A DNA stretch of 64,000 nt from positions 45,265-109,264 of the forward strand of contig JAUSNB010000012.1 in NCBI GenBank assembly GCA_030645615.1. Reading direction: 5' to 3'. The position numbers were made by a program, and so were the translations under genes. Source of the stretch: Actinomycetota bacterium. GTDB taxonomy: Bacteria; Actinomycetota; Actinomycetes; S36-B12. Positions 33,641 through 41,569 of this stretch are shown here, in pieces (within the stretch, counting starts at the first letter, position 1; each line of letters begins with the position of its first letter). A model generated the notes under the pieces. The model saw only the letters and a list, made by a program, of their open reading frames with translations. It searched no databases and had not been told where the DNA came from.

Positions 33641-34521
33641 GACCCCCCGTGTCGAGGATCGAAATGCTCGCGCAACTGGTCACTCACGCTGTTAAGTAAA
33701 AGGACTAGCAGCGTCAGCACGCCGCCAGCAAGAGCAATTGGCCACCATGTCGTTGTCAAGTAGTCGCGACCCTGCGCCAGAATCGCACCCAAGCTCGGGA
33801 TCGGAGGTTGGGCTCCAAGACCCAGAAAGGCCAGGCCGGCCTCCGCAACGATCGCAGTCGCGATGAAGAAGACCGACATGACAAACGTGAGCGGGAGAAG
33901 ATTCGGCACGAGATGGCGGACGCTGATCCAAAGGCGCGAGCGCCCGAGGACCTTCGATGCGGCGATGTAGTCCCTCTCGCGGAGTGTCAGAACCTCGCCC
34001 CGAACGATTCTTGCGAAGCTGGCCCAGCCGGTGAGTGCCAGCGCGAGGATCACGGCCGGCAGGCCGGGTCCAAGCCAACCAGCGAAGACCACAGCGAGCA
34101 GAATCGCTGGGAAGGCCCACGTTACGTCGATCACGACGTTGGTGGTCAAGTCAGCAGCTCGACCAAAGAACCCGCCGACGATTCCTACGATCAGACCTAG
34201 TGTGATCGAGATGATCGCTACCCCGACCCCCACGAATATCGAGACTCCCAAGCCAGCGAGGAGTCGCCAGAACATGTCCCGGCCCAGGCTGTCGGTTCCT
34301 AGGGGATGCCCAGCGCTGGCCGGTGCCAGAAACGTCGATCGAAGACTCTGATCAGTCCAGAGAGACTGCAGCGAGGGCACGAGCAAGACCACTACGCCAA
34401 GCACGCTCGCGACGGCAAACAGGAGGACCCCCACCCACGTTCCAAGCGACACTCCCGCGAATCGACCACGGGAGCGCTTGACCGGGACACCGTCAAGGTG
34501 GGCCATTGCCAGGTCAGCCAT
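33637..34521 (-). CDS. ABC transporter permease (DppC-like)
   Basis: A 294-residue inner-membrane permease with an N-terminal helix, the GTDSLGRDMFWRLLAG segment typical of DppC/OppC, about six membrane helices and the EAA-like ATPase-coupling loop (ARIVRGEVLTLRERDYIAASK). It forms the channel with DppB. The ATG at 34521 overlaps the DppB stop (TGATG); a GTG one codon earlier is also possible. Confidence 0.92.
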   Translation of the reverse strand: MADLAMAHLDGVPVKRSRGRFAGVSLGTWVGVLLFAVASVLGVVVLLVPSLQSLWTDQSLRSTFLAPASAGHPLGTDSLGRDMFWRLLAGLGVSIFVGVGVAIISITLGLIVGIVGGFFGRAADLTTNVVIDVTWAFPAILLAVVFAGWLGPGLPAVILALALTGWASFARIVRGEVLTLRERDYIAASKVLGRSRLWISVRHLVPNLLPLTFVMSVFFIATAIVAEAGLAFLGLGAQPPIPSLGAILAQGRDYLTTTWWPIALAGGVLTLLVLLLNSVSDQLREHFDPRHGGS

Positions 34522-35477
34522 CACTTCACCACCATCGACTCGGTCCGCACTCTGGGGTCAACCCAGCGCAGGACGAGATCGCCCACGGTGCTGGCCAGGA
34601 CGACCACAAAGGCCAAGAGGAGGGCAAGTGCCGAGGCGACGGGGTAGTCGCGCCGAACAACACTCTGAACAAGCTGGGAACCCATGCCTGGCCAGCGGAA
34701 GATCACCTCGACGATGAGGGTGTAGCCCAGAAGGGTCCGCACTTGTACGGCGCCCAGTGAGACCACAGGCGACAATGCGTTGCGAAGAATGTGCCGCCAG
34801 TGAATACGTCGGCGACTCACGCCTCGAGCCCTGAGGGTACGAGCAAAGTCGGCCCCCAACTGTTCAGCCGTGGCGGTTCGAGTAACGCGTGTCGTCAGGG
34901 CCCATGGCTCTGCGGCCAGGACAAGCGCCGGCATGACGAGGCTCAGGGGTCCCGTGGCTCCCGAAACCGGCAGGAGGCGCCATTGCACACCGAGAACGAG
35001 AACCAAGAGAAGCGCCAATACGAAATTCGGGATGGCCATCAGTGCACTTGAAGCGAATCTCATGGAACGGTCGAACCAACCGCCCTGATTTAGCGCTGAC
35101 AACACACCCGCGGGGACGCCCAGGCCGAAGGAGATGACGAAGGCCGCCAGCGCCAGCACGATCGTGAAGCTGGCCGCTCCTAGGACGAGGTCCACGACGG
35201 GCTTGCGGTCGAAAAGGGAGGTCCCGAAGTCGCCTGTCAGTAGACTCCCGACATAGTTCAAGTACTGCTGGAACAAGGGAAGATTGAGTCCTAATTCCTC
35301 CCGGTATTGCTCAATGACTTCCGGCGGGGTCTTGGCCGGGTCGAGGATGCTCGTCACGGCGCTGCCTGGCGCGACCCGTAGAGCTGCGAACGTCACCAGT
35401 GAAGCCAGGAGCATGACGAGGGCCGCGTAGCCGACACGCTTGAGCGCGTAGATCAACGAGGTCTCCTCTCTAGCCAT
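34521..35477 (-). CDS. ABC transporter permease (DppB-like)
   Basis: A 318-residue permease: LKRVGYAALVMLLASLVTFAA as first helix, the GLNLPLFQQYLNYVGSLLTGDFGTS periplasmic loop typical of DppB/OppB, and the coupling loop ARTLRARGVSRRRIHWRHILRNAL. The ATG at 35477 is used. A TTG at 35453 preceded by GAGGAG gives LIYALKRVG and is a serious alternative start. Confidence 0.92.
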   Translation of the reverse strand: MAREETSLIYALKRVGYAALVMLLASLVTFAALRVAPGSAVTSILDPAKTPPEVIEQYREELGLNLPLFQQYLNYVGSLLTGDFGTSLFDRKPVVDLVLGAASFTIVLALAAFVISFGLGVPAGVLSALNQGGWFDRSMRFASSALMAIPNFVLALLLVLVLGVQWRLLPVSGATGPLSLVMPALVLAAEPWALTTRVTRTATAEQLGADFARTLRARGVSRRRIHWRHILRNALSPVVSLGAVQVRTLLGYTLIVEVIFRWPGMGSQLVQSVVRRDYPVASALALLLAFVVVLASTVGDLVLRWVDPRVRTESMVVK

Positions 35478-35542
35478 CCACTACGCGGCCGAACGCCATG
35501 CACTGCCTTCATTCCTGCGTCGCTGACCTAGCCAGCCTTAGA

Positions 35543-37231
35543 TCAGGCTTCAAGCCATACGTCGTTGTAGAACGGGTACAGGTTCGCTTGGTTCGGCCGC
35601 CAGCCCATGACATTAGTGCGGTTCACCCAGATGGTGTTCGGGGTGTATAGCGGAATCAGGGCAAGATCACGGGCAAAGACGTCCTGAACTTTATAGGCCG
35701 CCTCCTGCAATTGCTTGTTGTCAGCAGCGTTCTGCCACAGTGCAAAGGCTGCGTTGACCTCGTCAAGCACTGGGCTTTCCGGCTGATAGAACTGCACGAA
35801 GAGGGCAACCACGTCAATGGGGCTCGACCAAAGCCACTTGAATGCGTACGAGGTCGTCTCATTGGTCAGTTGCGGGAAGAAGGCTGCCGCATCTAGGGCT
35901 TCGACCTTCATTTCGATGCCGACCTGCTTGACCATCTCCACCACAGCCTGCATGACCTGAACCTCAACTGTCTCCTGCAGCTGCGTGGTCGTGAAGGATA
36001 GCTTCTTTCCGTCCTTCTCCCGGATTCCGTCGGAGCCGAGTAGCCAGCCCGCTTCGTCCAGCAGCGCAGCCGATGCCGTCGGGTCATACTGGTTGTATGC
36101 CTCCACGGCCGGGTTGTACCAACTCCAACCCGGCATGACGGGACCGTAGGTGGCTGCCGCGTGTCCGAGGAAGATGGACTGCACAATGCCTTCACGGTCG
36201 ATTGCGTGGGATATCGCCTGGCGAACCCTGACGTCATCGAAACCGAGACTAGCGTCGCCGACGTTCACGGAAAGGAAGAAGTTGGACAGTTCCTGGAACT
36301 CCTGAACTACCAGTTCAGGATTGCCCTTGAGCCGGTCGACGTCCTGTGGCGGCGGATTCTTCACCGCGTCGACGTTGCCGGTCTCAACCTCAGGACCTCG
36401 CTGAGATGCCTCCGTGATTGAGACCCATGTGATCCCATCAAGGTAGGCCACGCCCTTGTTCTCGAAGAACGGCGTGACCGAACCGGGGTAGGCATCCCAG
36501 CGCTTCGCCTTGACCTCTTGGGGCGTGAAGGACTCCAGCGTGAATGGGCCGGTGCCATCAACGACCTCAGATCCGTAGGTGTCCCCTGCCGCCTCCCGGG
36601 CATCGGGGTTGAGGATGTACGAGTACTCGGTGGCCACCGTTTCTTGGAATGCCGCAAACGGATGCGCCGTTGAGCACACTATGACCTGCCCCTCGGCGGT
36701 GACGGCAGTAATCGGTCCCCAGAATGGTGAGTTCTGTCCCGTGTCAGGGTTTCGGAAGAGGTCGAAGTCCTTAACGATCACGGCGGGCGTGCAGGCAGCT
36801 CCCGAATGGAAGCTGATTCCCTCACGAAGCGTGAACTTCCATGCGGTCTCGTCATTGGCGTACGCGCTAGCCAGCATGGGCACGATGGCGCCCTGCGGGT
36901 CACGCACCACGAGTGCCTCGTAGAAGGCGTTGAAATTCGGATCGGCCCAGGCGTTGCGCACTGGATCCGGCGGAGTCGGCGCACGGTCGTAACCCTCGCG
37001 GAAAATCCCCCCGATCACCGGGGTGCCACCGGCGGCACTCGAGGCTGCGCCGGTCGCCGCCGCGCTGCTACTCGCCGTGGAGTCTGCAGAGGAGCACGCT
37101 GCGAGCAACTGCCCTGCAGCAGCAGCGCCAACGCCCACGGCCGCAGCCCGAATCAGGAATCCTCGGCGACTCATTCCCCCGCCGGCGTACTCGTTAAGAC
37201 TTGCTTGTAGTCCCCTAGCCTCATCACTCAT
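35543..37231 (-). CDS. Peptide-type solute-binding lipoprotein with a Tat signal
   Basis: A 562-residue solute-binding protein family 5 member. The N-terminal region has MSRRGFLIRAAAVGVG followed by a hydrophobic stretch and a lipobox (LLAAC), that is, a twin-arginine signal with a lipid-anchored Cys, then a Ser/Ala-rich linker. The mature part has TAWKFTLREGISFHSGAA, DGTGPFTLESF, RVRQAISHAIDREGIV. It should be exported folded by Tat and capture the substrate for DppBCDF. The ATG at 37231 has GGAG 6 bases upstream; an ATG at 37243 is possible. The operator at 37290 lies about 60 bases upstream. Confidence 0.92.
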   Translation of the reverse strand: MSDEARGLQASLNEYAGGGMSRRGFLIRAAAVGVGAAAAGQLLAACSSADSTASSSAAATGAASSAAGGTPVIGGIFREGYDRAPTPPDPVRNAWADPNFNAFYEALVVRDPQGAIVPMLASAYANDETAWKFTLREGISFHSGAACTPAVIVKDFDLFRNPDTGQNSPFWGPITAVTAEGQVIVCSTAHPFAAFQETVATEYSYILNPDAREAAGDTYGSEVVDGTGPFTLESFTPQEVKAKRWDAYPGSVTPFFENKGVAYLDGITWVSITEASQRGPEVETGNVDAVKNPPPQDVDRLKGNPELVVQEFQELSNFFLSVNVGDASLGFDDVRVRQAISHAIDREGIVQSIFLGHAAATYGPVMPGWSWYNPAVEAYNQYDPTASAALLDEAGWLLGSDGIREKDGKKLSFTTTQLQETVEVQVMQAVVEMVKQVGIEMKVEALDAAAFFPQLTNETTSYAFKWLWSSPIDVVALFVQFYQPESPVLDEVNAAFALWQNAADNKQLQEAAYKVQDVFARDLALIPLYTPNTIWVNRTNVMGWRPNQANLYPFYNDVWLEA

Positions 37232-37289
37232 CTGCTGCTCCATTTGTGAGGGTGGCGGTCGACCGACATGTACTTTCTGACGAAAATGT

Positions 37290-37307
37290 AGAACAAGCGC
37301 TTGTTCT
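37290..37307. promoter_or_regulatory. Perfect LacI-type operator between the importer run and tatB
   Basis: AGAACAAGCGCTTGTTCT is a perfect 18-base palindrome and the best of the three matching sites. It lies 58 bases before the start of the solute-binding protein and 218 before tatB, so it could control both directions. It shares its core with the sites at 21397 and 23509, next to the LacI gene. Confidence 0.85.
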
Positions 37308-37525
37308 CGTCAAGCGATTGTGGCATATTTCTGGAGATTCACTGTCGCGCTCACGCGTCATGGAAGGTGGCTACGTTGAGTGAACCCCATCCTCCTCGTT
37401 GCGCTACAGGCCGACGGGCGCTAACTACCACTGCTCTCGTACCCCGAGGCCCTGCTTCTAACGAGGTATTATGACGGCGCAGGGCGACTCCCTAGTGCCG
37501 CTGGGTTGCGCGCTCGCCGTGAATC

Positions 37526-37840
37526 ATGTTTGACATCGGGATCGGTGAGATGCTGGCGCTCGGAGTCATTGGGCTGCTCGTTTTTGGACCGGACAAACTG
37601 CCCGGAGCTGCGGCTGACGCCGTTCGCTTTGTCCGGCAAGCTCGCGGGGCGTTGCGCGGAACCGCGAGTCTTATCGAGGAGACGACCGGCGTCACAGCGG
37701 CTGACGTGCGCGAGCAAGTAGAGCAGTTCAACAAATTCCGGCCACAGTCACTCGCACAGAGTCTGTGGTCCGACTCCGACTCCACTCTAGGTAGCAGAGA
37801 ACCGGGGTCTTCATCATCACCTAAGCCGGGTGGCGCATGA
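37526..37840 (+). CDS. tatB: Twin-arginine translocase subunit TatB
   Basis: A 104-residue protein beginning MFDIGIGEMLALGVIGLLVF, the typical TatB membrane helix with an acidic residue, then GPDKLPGAAADAVRFVRQARG as amphipathic helix and a polar tail. TatB hands substrates from TatC to TatA. It is separated from tatA-tatC by 16 kb and lies on the other strand, next to the Tat-signal lipoprotein gene. Confidence 0.88.
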   Translation: MFDIGIGEMLALGVIGLLVFGPDKLPGAAADAVRFVRQARGALRGTASLIEETTGVTAADVREQVEQFNKFRPQSLAQSLWSDSDSTLGSREPGSSSSPKPGGA

Positions 37841-37867
37841 CCGCACAGGCAGGCGCGGACTCAGTCG

Positions 37868-37881
37868 TGAGTCATGACTCA
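37868..37881. promoter_or_regulatory. Palindrome upstream of the P450 gene
   Basis: TGAGTCATGACTCA is a perfect 14-base palindrome, 110 bases before the P450 start at 37992, with a further GACTCA just upstream. It does not match the LacI-type operator, so a second regulator may act on the P450-ferredoxin-NHL operon. Confidence 0.5.
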
Positions 37882-37991
37882 GGGGGACGTGCACGTGCCG
37901 CGGGACGACAGGCTGCGCGACCTCTGACATCGAACGACGGTTTGCCGTTGTTGACGACTAAGCACCGCACACCACTCATGGAGCCCACTAG

Positions 37992-39164
37992 ATGCCGATA
38001 ATCGACTTCGACCCCTTCGCCGACGAGAATACCCGAGATCCGTTCCCCACCTACCAACGCCTACTTGCTGAGGCTCCCGTCTATCACAATCCTCACCGAG
38101 ACTTCTGGGCCATCAGTCGCTTTGAGGATGTGAAGGCGGCCCTGATGGACTGGGACACCTACTCGAGCGCCGAGGGTGTGCGAATCGACAGTTTGTTGGA
38201 ACTCGCTGGGCCGTCACCGCTCACCATGGACCCACCCAGGCACCGCCTGCTGCGCAACCTACTGCGTAAGCCGTTTGCCCCGCGCGGCATCTACGAGCTC
38301 GAAGGTACTGTCGACCAAGTCGTTGGTGCCCTGCTGGATGAACTAGCAGACGAAGGCGAAGTCGACGTGGTCTCCTGCTTTGCCAAGCGACTGCCTGTGA
38401 CGATTATTTGCCAGCTGCTAGGAGTGCCTGCCGATCAAGCCACGTTGCTCAAAGGCTGGGCGGACGCGATGCTCGAGACCGTTCCGGGCCAGGAGGGGTC
38501 CACGCCTGAGGCCCTTCGGGGCGCCGAACAACTTAGGAACTACTGGCTGGCGCAGCTGGGCGATCGTCGCCAAGCTCCACGCGATGACATTCTGACCACC
38601 ATCGCGACGACACTCGTCGACGGTGAGCCTTTGTCTGTCGATGAGCAGGTGGGCATGTGCAATCTCGTCTTCGAGGCCGGTAACGCCACCACGGGAACGC
38701 TCATCGCCAATTCGATCCTCGCGCTTGGGACGCACCGCCAGCAGAAGGATTGGCTTGCCGCCAACCCGCACGCCATCAATGAGTCGATCGAGGAGCTTCT
38801 GCGGTGGGAGTCACCGGTCCAGACCCTGATGAGAGTGGCGAAGAAGCCGGTGACTCTCCATGGCGTTGAGATCCCTGCGGGAGCACGAGTCCTGCTGGTG
38901 CTTGGAGCAGCCAACCGCGACCCCCGTGTTTGGGACTCCCCGGACGAACTGCGCCTCGAACGGCCGCTCGTGCGACATCTCGCATTCGGCGACGGCATCC
39001 ACCACTGCCTGGGAGCCCCACTGGCTCGTCTTGAGGCCCCAATCGCGCTTCGCCAATTCCTGACCCGCTACCCAGGGTATGAGGTCACCGGCGTGACGCG
39101 CTTCCACGACGTATCGATGCGGACCCTCAAAGCCTTGTCGATTCGGCCCCGAGGGGGGAGCTAA
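37992..39164 (+). CDS. Cytochrome P450 (first of two)
   Basis: A 390-residue soluble bacterial P450. The haem-binding loop is FGDGIHHCLGAPLARLEA (Cys near residue 339), the K-helix ExxR is in EELLRWESP, and PPRHRLLRNLLRKPF is the C-helix. The I-helix reads FEAGNATTGTL near residue 230: the usual acidic residue before the Thr is Ala, so proton delivery may differ. It is followed by a ferredoxin and an NHL protein in the same direction. Substrate unknown; oxidative dealkylation is one possibility suggested by neighbours. Confidence 0.92.
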   Translation: MPIIDFDPFADENTRDPFPTYQRLLAEAPVYHNPHRDFWAISRFEDVKAALMDWDTYSSAEGVRIDSLLELAGPSPLTMDPPRHRLLRNLLRKPFAPRGIYELEGTVDQVVGALLDELADEGEVDVVSCFAKRLPVTIICQLLGVPADQATLLKGWADAMLETVPGQEGSTPEALRGAEQLRNYWLAQLGDRRQAPRDDILTTIATTLVDGEPLSVDEQVGMCNLVFEAGNATTGTLIANSILALGTHRQQKDWLAANPHAINESIEELLRWESPVQTLMRVAKKPVTLHGVEIPAGARVLLVLGAANRDPRVWDSPDELRLERPLVRHLAFGDGIHHCLGAPLARLEAPIALRQFLTRYPGYEVTGVTRFHDVSMRTLKALSIRPRGGS

Positions 39165-39293
39165 CGCCGTGATTGCCTGCGCATTGCCCTCGGATCCGGG
39201 AAACCCACTTGGCATGCATCGGATCAAGGGGGCGTGGGACGTTCCCCTTTCCGACATCCGCGATTCGCGCGAGCTGGTAAGGGAGCCGGAGGC

Positions 39294-39482
39294 GTGAAGA
39301 TCATGGTTGACGAGGGGAAGTGCTCCGGGCACGGCATTTGTCACTACGAGGCGCCCGATGTCTACCAGCTTGACGACTGGGGCTTCTGCACCATTCGCGA
39401 ACTGCTGGTCCCTGACCACCACATGGAGTCCGCCGAAATGGGAGCGAATGCCTGCCCAGAACAGGCCATCACGATCGCCTAG
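39294..39482 (+). CDS. P450-type [3Fe-4S] ferredoxin
   Basis: A 62-residue ferredoxin with CSGHGIC (Cys-x5-Cys) and a final ACPEQAI, plus the DVYQLDDWGFC stretch; three cluster cysteines indicate a [3Fe-4S] type that passes electrons to P450s. The GTG at 39294 has GGAG upstream; an ATG three codons later is possible. It lies between the P450 and NHL genes. No ferredoxin reductase gene is in the window. Confidence 0.85.
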   Translation: MKIMVDEGKCSGHGICHYEAPDVYQLDDWGFCTIRELLVPDHHMESAEMGANACPEQAITIA

Positions 39483-39541
39483 ATGCGTGTATCCGATGGC
39501 TGGCCTCAAATCCTACCCACGGCCCAGGGGAGACGAGCCCG

Positions 39542-40603
39542 ATGTCAACCGTTCGCAGCGCTGGGCGAGAGAACGCCGCACGCTTTCGCTGGGCACCTGG
39601 GTGGGGCAGCGACCCGGCTAGCGACCGACCGCTGGGCATGGCACATCACGGGATTGCCGCAACCAGTGACGGGCGAATCGTGACTTTCGAGGCCGCAGAG
39701 CCGATCGTTCAGATCCGCGATGCTGAGGGAAGGCTACGCGACTCGTGGTCAGCGCCAGTCGCGACTGGCCATGGCCTGTGCATCGCGAGGGAAGGGGACA
39801 CCGAGTCACTCTGGATCGCCGACAACGGCGACTCCTGGGTTGCCCTGCCTGACCAGAGTTATGGCAGCGCACGACCCCCAACATCCCGTATCGATGGATC
39901 GGTGGTCCAACTCACGCTGGATGGGAGAGAACTCTTGAGGCTGGCCACCCCCGACCATCCGGCATATGAGAACGCAAGCTATTGCCCTACTGATGTCGCA
40001 GTCGACGAGACGCACCTCGGCGGGCACGGAGACATCTGGGTCGCAGATGGCTACGGACAGAGCCTCGTTCACCATTTCGACGCCGCCGGCCGACTGCTCA
40101 ACACCCTCACCGGCGAGGAGGGGGCGGGGCGATTCCTTGGCCCTCATGCCGTTCACATCGATCGTCGAGGCGGGGCGGCCGAGGTATACGTCGCAGACCG
40201 TGAGAATGCTCGAATCCAGGTGTTCAGTCCCGGCGGCTCCTTCTTGCGAGTCGTCGGTCTTGGAACACTCATCAGCCCCGGCGGGTTCGCCAGACTCGGA
40301 GATGAATTGATCGTGTCCGAACTCGACGGCCGGCTGGCCATTCTCGGGGGTGATGACACCGTCGTCGCCATCCTCGGTCTCGGCGGGCTTGAAGGCCGGA
40401 ATAGGCCCGGGTGGCCCAACACCCTTGACGCCACAGGAGCGACCGTCCGTCCGGTTCTCACTGATGGCGTCTTCAACACCCCTCATGGAATCGCGACAGA
40501 CGGAGAAGGCAACGTCTACGTGTCCGAGTGGGTCATCGGAGGGCGGCTCATCAAGTTGGAGCGACTCCCGAGGGGCGGGCTGGATGCTGGCGACCTTGAC
40601 TGA
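39542..40603 (+). CDS. NHL-repeat beta-propeller, PAL-like (first of two)
   Basis: A 353-residue soluble propeller with repeats such as PTDVAVDETHLGG, IWVADGYGQSLVHHFD, GPHAVHIDRRG, VYVADRENARIQVFSPGG and TPHGIATDGEGNVYVSEW. The DGYG and ADREN phrases and spaced His residues recall peptidyl-alpha-hydroxyglycine lyase (PAL), which breaks a carbinolamide left by a monooxygenase. No signal peptide is seen. Its position after P450 and ferredoxin suggests it acts on the hydroxylated product. It has a paralogue at 41566-42663. Confidence 0.72.
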   Translation: MSTVRSAGRENAARFRWAPGWGSDPASDRPLGMAHHGIAATSDGRIVTFEAAEPIVQIRDAEGRLRDSWSAPVATGHGLCIAREGDTESLWIADNGDSWVALPDQSYGSARPPTSRIDGSVVQLTLDGRELLRLATPDHPAYENASYCPTDVAVDETHLGGHGDIWVADGYGQSLVHHFDAAGRLLNTLTGEEGAGRFLGPHAVHIDRRGGAAEVYVADRENARIQVFSPGGSFLRVVGLGTLISPGGFARLGDELIVSELDGRLAILGGDDTVVAILGLGGLEGRNRPGWPNTLDATGATVRPVLTDGVFNTPHGIATDGEGNVYVSEWVIGGRLIKLERLPRGGLDAGDLD

Positions 40604-40697
40604 AGCAAGGACTCGTAGAAACCCCATGCCCCTCGAGATCTTCCCCGCACCCACGAGAGATTCGCCGCCGACGACGAGAGCACATTTAAAAGGGACT

Positions 40698-40973
40698 TCA
40701 ACGATCCCTTGTCTCGGCGAGCTCCTCGCTCGCGGCACCGTGTCGCTGGCCCCTGTCGACCTGCGCCTGCAGGTACCAGCGGCGCACCGTCTCGGCACCC
40801 ACCCCGTTGCGCTTGGCGACCGCCTCGGCCGCCGCAGTCGGGCTCGGGTACTCCGAGACGTGATCCAGCATCTGCTGGACGCACCGCTCCTTCACCTTCG
40901 GATCGATCCTCTTCGGCATGACGTACATCCTCCTCGACTCACAAGGAGGCGGCATCAAACCTCGGGCGCTTCA
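40698..40973 (-). mobile_element. IS3-family remnant (left end and truncated orfA)
   Basis: The left end TGAAGCGCCCGAGGTTTGAT (minus strand, ending at 40973) leads to GAGGAGGATGTACGTC and an ATG at 40919. The frame gives MPKRIDPKVKERCVQQML and AKRNGVGAETVRRWYLQAQVD, the helix-turn-helix part of an IS3-type OrfA. It breaks off near 40715, with a stop at 40698. No OrfB or right end follows, so it is a dead remnant. Confidence 0.75.
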
Positions 40974-41176
40974 CCGATACACGTCGAATAACGCTCATGG
41001 CGTCCTCCTTCGAACGCAAACTGACCCGTGACAGCCGCGACTCAGCCTCGTCACACGGTATGCGGGAGTCAAAGGGTCAACTCACTTCGACCATGTCGCA
41101 CGCAGGCCGACATGAACGCGGAGGCGACCCGACGGCACCCCGTCAACTCGTCTCTCCGGCACGCCGAGGAGACCGT

Positions 41177-41284
41177 ATCAAGCGATTGCAACGGATTTCG
41201 GTGCATCCAGACCCGCCCAGAACCATGCAGGCCCGTCAAGAAAGGGCCACCGCCGCGAGCATGAAAGGGCCATGTAGGGGCCAA
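41177..41284 (+). repeat. Right-arm fragment of the att-like repeat
   Basis: It matches 18735-18843 closely: TATCAAGCGATTGCAACGG, CCCAGAACCA-CAGGC-CGTCAAG, then AAAGGGCCACCGCC and two further AGGGGCC/AAGGGCC motifs. The tRNA-like core and left arm are absent. The surrounding 40974-41380 stretch holds no gene I recognise. Confidence 0.75.
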
Positions 41285-41380
41285 GTACGCCCTACACGGT
41301 TATGCGTGTCGGCAATGCCTGAGGCGTGCCGACTATCCGAATGCCACCAGATGCGTCGAGAATCGCCTTGCCCGCTGAGC

Positions 41381-41569
41381 TCAGTCCAGTATCCGGATCG
41401 CCTGCGTGGGGCAGCCGTCAACTGCCTCTTCAACGGCATCGCGCAGTTCGTCGTCAACTGTCGCGTGGTACGTAAGGAGACCTGCCTCATCGAGTTCGAA
41501 TACCTCGGGAACGGACAGGCAGCATCGTGCATGACGCTGGCAGATGTCGAGATCCACGACGATCTTCAT
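41381..41569 (-). CDS. P450-type ferredoxin (second of two)
   Basis: A 62-residue ferredoxin: MKIVVDLDICQRHARCCLSV, then PEVFELDEAGLL and GCPTQAI. Cys-x5-Cys plus a late Cys-Pro suits a [3Fe-4S] cluster, with an extra Cys (CC) of uncertain role. Its ATG overlaps the NHL stop by four bases, so ferredoxin and NHL are co-translated, as in the other module but in reverse order. The nearest P450 on the same pathway is at 53763. Confidence 0.82.
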   Translation of the reverse strand: MKIVVDLDICQRHARCCLSVPEVFELDEAGLLTYHATVDDELRDAVEEAVDGCPTQAIRILD

